Assembly (NCBI RefSeq): GCF_001657485.1
Contig: NZ_LXFU01000046.1
Span: 104,821 to 168,820, forward strand
DNA from: Rhizobium sp. WYCCWR10014
GTDB lineage: Bacteria; Pseudomonadota; Alphaproteobacteria; Rhizobiales; Rhizobiaceae
DNA length: 64,000 nt
Direction of reading: 5' to 3'
Positions 59,074 to 64,000 of this stretch are shown one piece after another. Position 1 is the stretch's first letter. The number at the start of each line of letters is the position of its first letter. A program made the translations under genes and the position numbers. The notes beneath the pieces were generated by a model that saw only the letters and a list, made by a program, of their open reading frames with translations, was not told the origin of the DNA and did no database searches.

Positions 59074-59907
59074 ATGACAAATGCAAAGCCAACTGCTGTC
59101 GACGACCTTCTCGTTTTTTTCGAAGACAATTGGATCCGCGGGAATCTGCTCCGCCTCTCCAGCGATCCCGAGGGAGCGGACATGTATGTTCGCTTCGTCA
59201 ATGGCGTGCGCATCGACGCCAAACATGGGCCTGACCACGAAACGATCATAAGGGGCGAATACGGAACCTTCAGACTGAAACCTGACGGTCACTTCGAGTA
59301 CGAGTTGGACTACACACTCGACGTCGTGAAAAATTTAACGAAATACGATCAGCTCATCGAGAAGTTGAGCTTCAAGATGTCCGATGGCTCAGGGGGCACG
59401 GACCTCGGCGTGCTGACGCTCGCGATCGACGGCGTCAACGAAGGCGACAAATACCACGAGGTCCTGAATTTCGACGATTTGGGCGTCTTGTCGAGGGCCG
59501 ATAATTTCTCTTTGCCTGACTATCGCAACTTTGCGCTCTCGGTGAATGGCAGCCACGAGGTGACGCTTCTGAACGGCATCGTCTACGATACGATCCCGGG
59601 CGTCAACGCCATCACCGAGGACGGTTTCAGCGATACCGTTCTATCGCCGGGTTCTGCGCCCGTAAGCCTGAAAATGCTCGATGGCGGGGAATTCACCTTT
59701 CAGAGCGTTTCGATTGCCGAATTGTCGGCAGCGCCCTTTCACCTGACGCTCACCGCGCTGAACGACGGCCAGATCGTCTATCAGCAGGAGCTCGAGGTCA
59801 CCGGCCCCACTCTCGAGGTCAATCTCGAAGACATCGAAGAAATCCGTTTCGACTTCATGGGCAATTCTGTCGTGATGGACAATTTTTCGGTGTTTGCCTT
59901 GCTATAG
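59074..59907 (+). CDS. Cadherin/VCBS-like secreted protein candidate
   Basis: 277 residues from ATG 59074. Residues ~5-130 read as one VCBS/cadherin-like repeat: TAVDDLLVFFEDNWIRGNLL, GEYGTFRLKPDGHFEYELDY and LSFKMSDGSGGTDLGVLTLAIDGVNE. The rest has beta-rich character (NFALSVNGSHEVTLLNG, GGEFTFQSVSIAEL) and ends MGNSVVMDNFSVFALL. No N-terminal signal peptide, which fits type I secretion as used for rhizobial Rap adhesins and glycanases. Candidate polysaccharide-binding or adhesion protein; function not proven. Confidence 0.7.
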   Translation: MTNAKPTAVDDLLVFFEDNWIRGNLLRLSSDPEGADMYVRFVNGVRIDAKHGPDHETIIRGEYGTFRLKPDGHFEYELDYTLDVVKNLTKYDQLIEKLSFKMSDGSGGTDLGVLTLAIDGVNEGDKYHEVLNFDDLGVLSRADNFSLPDYRNFALSVNGSHEVTLLNGIVYDTIPGVNAITEDGFSDTVLSPGSAPVSLKMLDGGEFTFQSVSIAELSAAPFHLTLTALNDGQIVYQQELEVTGPTLEVNLEDIEEIRFDFMGNSVVMDNFSVFALL

Positions 59908-60039
59908 GCTGGGGAGTGTCGAGGCGTTGCGGCATATCACCTTCTCCCCGCGAGCGGGGGGGCGAAGGACGGGTCGAGACCCGTGGCTCGACCCCGGTTG
60001 GTGGCGGCAGCCGGATGGGGCTGTGCCTACGCGACCTTC

Positions 60040-61431
60040 CTACTTCGGCCCGATCATCGTTTCCGGGCGCACGATCTCGTCGTACTCTTCCGATGTCACC
60101 AAGCCGCTGGCGAGGGCCTCTTCCTTTAGCGTCGTGCCGTTCTTATGCGCTGTTTTGGCGATCTTGGCGGCTGCGTCGTAGCCGATCTTCGGGGCAAGCG
60201 CGGTGACCAGCATCAGCGAGCGTTCGAGGCCGGCCTTGATATTGTCCTCGCGCGCCTCGATGCCGACCACGCAATTGTCCGTGAAGGAGACGGCGGCGTC
60301 GGCGAGCAGCTGCACCGACTGCAGGAAATTATAGGCCATCATCGGATTGTAGACGTTGAGTTCGAAATGGCCCTGGCTGTCGGCGAAGGTCAGAGCCGCG
60401 TTGTTGCCGAAGATATGGATGCAGACCTGCGTCAGCGCCTCGCACTGGGTCGGATTGACCTTGCCGGGCATGATCGAAGAGCCGGGCTCGTTTTCCGGCA
60501 GCGCCAGCTCGCCGAGGCCGGCGCGTGGGCCGGAACCGAGCAGACGGATGTCGTTGGCGATCTTGAAGAGCGCTGCAGCGGCGGCATTGATGGCGCCATG
60601 GCTGAAAACCATGCTGTCATGCGAGGCCAGCGCCTCGAACTTGTTCGGCGCAGTGACGAAAGGCATGCCTGTGATGGCGGCGATCTCTTCGGCGACCTTT
60701 TCAGCAAAGCCCAGCGGCGCGTTGAGGCCGGTGCCGACGGCGGTGCCACCCTGGGCGAGCTCGCAAAGGCCGGGCAGGGTCATTTCAATGCGCTTGATGG
60801 CGGAGCCGACCTGGGCGGCGTAACCCGAAAATTCCTGGCCGAGCGTCAGCGGCGTCGCATCCTGGGTGTGGGTGCGGCCGATCTTGATGATGTGACTGAA
60901 TTCGGTGACCTTCATGTCGAGGGCGGCATGCAGGTGCTTCAGGGCCGGCAGCAGGTGATGGGCGATCTGCTCGGCGCAGGCGATGTGCATGGCCGTCGGA
61001 TAGGTGTCGTTCGACGACTGGCTCATGTTGACGTGATCGTTCGGATGCACCGGCTTCTTGGAACCCATGACGCCGCCGAGCATTTCTATCGCACGATTGG
61101 AGATCACTTCATTGGCGTTCATGTTCGACTGTGTGCCAGAACCGGTCTGCCAGACCACAAGCGGAAAATGGTCGTTCAACTTGCCGTCGATCACTTCCTG
61201 GGCAGCCTCGACGATCGCCTTGCCGAGGGCCGGGTCGAGCTGGTCGAGCGCCATGTTGGCGCGGGCGGCGGCCTGCTTGACGATGCCGAGCGCGCGCACG
61301 ATCGACAGCGGCTGCTTTTCCCAGCCGATCTTGAAATTGCCGAGCGAACGCTCGGCCTGGGCGCCCCAATATCGGTCGGCAGCGACCTCGATCGGGCCAA
61401 AAGTATCGGTTTCGGTGCGGGTTGCGGTCAT
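60040..61431 (-). CDS. fumC: Class II fumarate hydratase
   Basis: 463 residues. The family signature GSSIMPGKVNP is intact (about residue 318), with QTGSGTQSNMNANEVISNRA, HPNDHVNMSQSSNDTYPTAMH and GRTHTQDATPLTLGQEFSGYA. Oxygen-stable TCA-cycle fumarase. A degenerate CTTCTCCCC palindrome lies just downstream (59938-59970). The 422-bp region 61432-61853 upstream has no gene; its 61640-61675 part is AT-rich and probably promoter. Confidence 0.97.
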   Translation of the reverse strand: MTATRTETDTFGPIEVAADRYWGAQAERSLGNFKIGWEKQPLSIVRALGIVKQAAARANMALDQLDPALGKAIVEAAQEVIDGKLNDHFPLVVWQTGSGTQSNMNANEVISNRAIEMLGGVMGSKKPVHPNDHVNMSQSSNDTYPTAMHIACAEQIAHHLLPALKHLHAALDMKVTEFSHIIKIGRTHTQDATPLTLGQEFSGYAAQVGSAIKRIEMTLPGLCELAQGGTAVGTGLNAPLGFAEKVAEEIAAITGMPFVTAPNKFEALASHDSMVFSHGAINAAAAALFKIANDIRLLGSGPRAGLGELALPENEPGSSIMPGKVNPTQCEALTQVCIHIFGNNAALTFADSQGHFELNVYNPMMAYNFLQSVQLLADAAVSFTDNCVVGIEAREDNIKAGLERSLMLVTALAPKIGYDAAAKIAKTAHKNGTTLKEEALASGLVTSEEYDEIVRPETMIGPK

Positions 61432-61853
61432 CAGCCTTGCCTTCCCTTTAGATGCTGTTTTCGGGCATTTTCGAAAGATGAGGTCTTATAGGTTGGAAAG
61501 TCCGACAAGAAAACTGGACGCCGCGCGAAATATTGAAATCGGCAGTCATGTTTGCGCGGGCTTTTCGGCGTGCCTTTTAAGCCACTTTGGAAATTTTATG
61601 CGTCCGGGCGTTTTCGCCGGACTGGTCTGGCGGCGAAAATTCGGTAAAAAATTAACTAATAATTTCATAATTTTGTGTGAACTGCTGGGCGGCGCCGTGC
61701 AGGATCTCCGTCACACAAAATTGAATCCGCCGGCGCTGGCGGCGCAGGCCTGTTTCTGATCAATGAGGCCCTACGCTGCTTGAGTTTCGCGGGATTTGAG
61801 CTTGAGCCTTGCGCTCGTGACAAGAACAGCATGACACCGGGACTGGAAGATAT

Positions 61854-63767
61854 ATGACGTTCGTTTTGAAAAGCGCGGCATCCGCATTGGCACTTTCCTG
61901 CGGCGTGGCAGTGATGAGTGCCGCACCCGCGCATGCTTATACACTGATGGACATGCTGCGCGGCGACAGGCAGCGGACCCAGAGCACCATCTTCATGGAC
62001 CAGATGCCGCCCGGCCGTGTGGGCCAGCGCGGCGGCGCCGGTGGCTCGCTCGGCGGGCTCGATCCGGAAGCGCCGCTGCCGAAGGTGAGCGGTCCGCGTT
62101 ATTATACCTACAAAACCGAGACGCTGCAGTTCGTCGATACCGGCAGGTTTGCCGATCCCGTCGTCACCGGCGCGGTCGCCGATGTTTCGGGCAGTGGTGA
62201 TGCCAGCGCCGAGCCTGCCGTGCAGCGCCGCTTCCTGGCGCAGGCCAAGGTGCGCGCCAATGCTGACGTCGCGAAGGCGCTCGAAGCCTATTACGGCGAC
62301 AGCCGCAATCCGCTCGTCTGGGTCGAGGGCAACCAGATCAACGACCGCGCCAAGTCGGCGATGCTGGTCCTTGCCGATGCGGCCGTCGTTGGCCTCGACC
62401 CGGCGGATTACGCTGTCCAGACGCCTGATATCGATCCGGCCAATCCCGATCCCGCCTTCCGTGACCGGGCGCTGACACAGTTCGAGCTCGATCTCTCCGC
62501 CAAGGTGCTCGCTTTCGTGCAGGACACGGTGCGCGGCCGCGTCGATCCGAACAAGATCTCCGGCTATCACGATTTCCAGCGTAAGGTGGTCAATCTGGCC
62601 CCGGTGCTGAAGCTTGCCCGCCTGAGCCCCGATGTCGGCGCATATATCGGCAGCCGCTCGCCTGATAGTCCGCAATTCCAGGCGCTGAAGGCGGAGCTTG
62701 CCAAGCTTCGCGCCGCCGACGGCGGCAACGAAGAGCGAATCGTCGTTTCGCTCGACAAGCTGCTGAGACCTGGCGAGAGCTCGCCCGAGATCGCCAATAT
62801 CGTCAAGGCAATCGGCAAGCACGGTTCCGAAACGCTGAGGACCGATCATGCGGCAACGCTTGCTGCTTACGCCGGCAGCATCGACTATTCGCCCGACATC
62901 GTTTCGCTGGTCGAGGATTTTCAGAAAGAGCGGGGGCTGAAGCCCGATGGCGTCATCGGCCAGGCGACGGTGCGCGCCATGACCGGCGGCGATACCAATG
63001 CCTCGAAGATCGACAAGCTCGTCGTCGCCATGGAGCAGGCGCGCTGGCTGCCGGAGGATCTCGGTTCCCGCTACGTCATGATCAACCAGCCGGCCTACAT
63101 GGTCTACTACCACAATGACGGCAAGGAGCAGCTGTCGATGCGCGTGGTGGTCGGCGGCAAGAACAACCAGACCTATTTCTTCGACGACGAAATCGAGACG
63201 GTCGAGTTCAACCCTTTCTGGGGCGTGCCGCAGTCGATCATCATCAACGAGATGCTGCCGAAGCTGCGCTCGGATCCGAACTATCTCGACCAGCTCGGTT
63301 ATGAGGTCGAAGTGAACGGCCACGCCGTCGCCTCGTCGAGTGTCGACTGGTACGGCTCGACCAATAATGTTTCGGTGCGCCAGCCGCCGAGCAGCGACAA
63401 TGCGCTCGGCGAACTGAAGATCCTGTTCCCGAACAGCCACGCGATCTACATGCACGACACGCCGTCGAAGAGCTTCTTCAAACGCGACATGCGGGCGCTG
63501 AGTCACGGTTGCGTGCGCCTTGCCAATCCGCGGGCGATGGCGGCCGCCGTACTCGGCACGACGGTCGACGACGTCGCCAAGCAGATCGCCAGCGGGCAAA
63601 ACCATGCGGTGCGCGTGCCGCAGAAGATCCCGGTCTACGTCTCCTACTTCACCGCCTGGCCGAACAAGGACGGCGTGGTGGAATATTTCGACGACGTCTA
63701 CGGCCGCGACGCCTATGTCGATAAGGCTTTCGACGCGACGACCAAGGCGCGTGGGGCGCAGATCTGA
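61854..63767 (+). CDS. L,D-transpeptidase (YcbB/LdtD type)
   Basis: 637 residues. Signal peptide ~1-28 (SALALSCGVAVMSAAPAHA). Then a ~300-residue helical region, a peptidoglycan-binding domain (SPDIVSLVEDFQKERGLKPDGVIGQATVRAM, about 345-375) and the YkuD catalytic domain (about 400-590) with the active-site motif SHGCVRLANP. Forms 3-3 cross-links in peptidoglycan, important in polar-growing rhizobia. A terminator follows. Confidence 0.93.
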   Translation: MTFVLKSAASALALSCGVAVMSAAPAHAYTLMDMLRGDRQRTQSTIFMDQMPPGRVGQRGGAGGSLGGLDPEAPLPKVSGPRYYTYKTETLQFVDTGRFADPVVTGAVADVSGSGDASAEPAVQRRFLAQAKVRANADVAKALEAYYGDSRNPLVWVEGNQINDRAKSAMLVLADAAVVGLDPADYAVQTPDIDPANPDPAFRDRALTQFELDLSAKVLAFVQDTVRGRVDPNKISGYHDFQRKVVNLAPVLKLARLSPDVGAYIGSRSPDSPQFQALKAELAKLRAADGGNEERIVVSLDKLLRPGESSPEIANIVKAIGKHGSETLRTDHAATLAAYAGSIDYSPDIVSLVEDFQKERGLKPDGVIGQATVRAMTGGDTNASKIDKLVVAMEQARWLPEDLGSRYVMINQPAYMVYYHNDGKEQLSMRVVVGGKNNQTYFFDDEIETVEFNPFWGVPQSIIINEMLPKLRSDPNYLDQLGYEVEVNGHAVASSSVDWYGSTNNVSVRQPPSSDNALGELKILFPNSHAIYMHDTPSKSFFKRDMRALSHGCVRLANPRAMAAAVLGTTVDDVAKQIASGQNHAVRVPQKIPVYVSYFTAWPNKDGVVEYFDDVYGRDAYVDKAFDATTKARGAQI

Positions 63768-63793
63768 TACTGGGATCTGATTAGTGATGCTGG

Positions 63794-63825
63794 CGGGCGG
63801 TCTTTGGGCCGCCCGGTTTGTTTTG
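63794..63825 (+). terminator. Terminator after the L,D-transpeptidase gene
   Basis: CGGGCGG-TCTTTGGG-CCGCCCG followed by GTTTGTTTT, 27 bases after the stop. Good intrinsic terminator. The remaining bases to 64000 include a CCCCTCATCCG-type repeat fragment and no supportable gene. Confidence 0.75.
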
Positions 63826-64000
63826 GGGTGTCTGCGTGCAAGAAATAAGAGGAGAGGACGCGCCGTATGGCCCCCTCATCCGCCTGCCGGCACCTTTGTA
63901 ACTTCCCTTTATCCGCTCCTGGCGCTGTAATGCCTCTTGCGGTGGCGGATGGAAGACCGATGCACCTTTGGGACACCAAGCCCGTGGGAGAGCCTGGGTC

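Noticed and set aside
61665..63605. 646-codon minus-strand open frame
   Set aside because: Antisense to the L,D-transpeptidase gene, which has a signal peptide and intact SHGCVR motif; the antisense frame has none.

Overview
The window looks like chromosomal DNA of a fast-growing Rhizobium, probably of the R. leguminosarum/etli group. This rests on high-GC codon use, single-copy housekeeping genes (fumC, class I fumarase, moaA, mobA/mobB, ribB, usg), many ABC importers and SDR enzymes, and short palindromic intergenic repeats of the kind described for rhizobia. I saw no rRNA, tRNA, CRISPR array, insertion sequence or prophage.

Region by region. 1-1505: start of a TPR methyltransferase, a DUF2270 membrane protein and usg. 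1727-4247: polar amino-acid importer (binding protein and two permeases, no ATPase) with an intrinsic terminator inside the operon. 4578-6785: OmpA-family protein with a very long Pro/Glu/Ala/Lys-rich segment. 7021-17588: a deoxyribose/pentose catabolic island on the minus strand (DeoR regulator, DeoC aldolase, ALDH16-type two-domain aldehyde dehydrogenase, FucU/RbsD mutarotase, RbsK/DeoK kinase, CUT1 ABC importer). 17971-24145: two exported alpha/beta hydrolases, a DipZ-like redox protein and an OmpR-type two-component system; the dipZ/hydrolase intergenic region carries repeated GATACA boxes. 24335-28156: stress and detoxification genes (ohr, GST-like protein, aldo/keto reductase, cupin hydroxynitrile-lyase homologue, LysR). 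28302-31953: orphan KaiC with a hybrid histidine kinase. 31885-33967: mobB, mobA, EamA exporter. 34293-35780: SDR and ribB, the latter behind an FMN riboswitch.

36299-46185 is the most interesting accessory block. An ABC sugar importer, two SDR dehydrogenases and a broken triosephosphate isomerase remnant lie on one strand. A split transketolase, an FGGY kinase and a SorC-type regulator lie on the other. The same AT-rich palindrome occurs at three places in the locus. I infer a polyol or branched-pentose pathway in which a ketose is phosphorylated and cleaved by a dedicated transketolase; the D-apulose 4-phosphate pathway is the closest known model.

46207-50067: siderophore/haem-type ABC importer and a divergent methyltransferase separated by a TGA-N9-TCA RirA-type iron box. 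50427-57246: moaA, DUF971 protein, LtrA, MarR, hydrolase, flavin-binding PPOX protein, diguanylate cyclase and a small membrane ORF. 57273-61431: class I and class II fumarases on either side of a cadherin/VCBS-like secreted-protein candidate. 61854-63767: L,D-transpeptidase.

Repeats: one rhizobial palindromic element occurs three times (about 1131, 8148 and 35986). The third copy sits in the variable arm of the ribB FMN riboswitch, which is the most striking structural observation here. All family names come from reading the translations against remembered family motifs; no searches were run.
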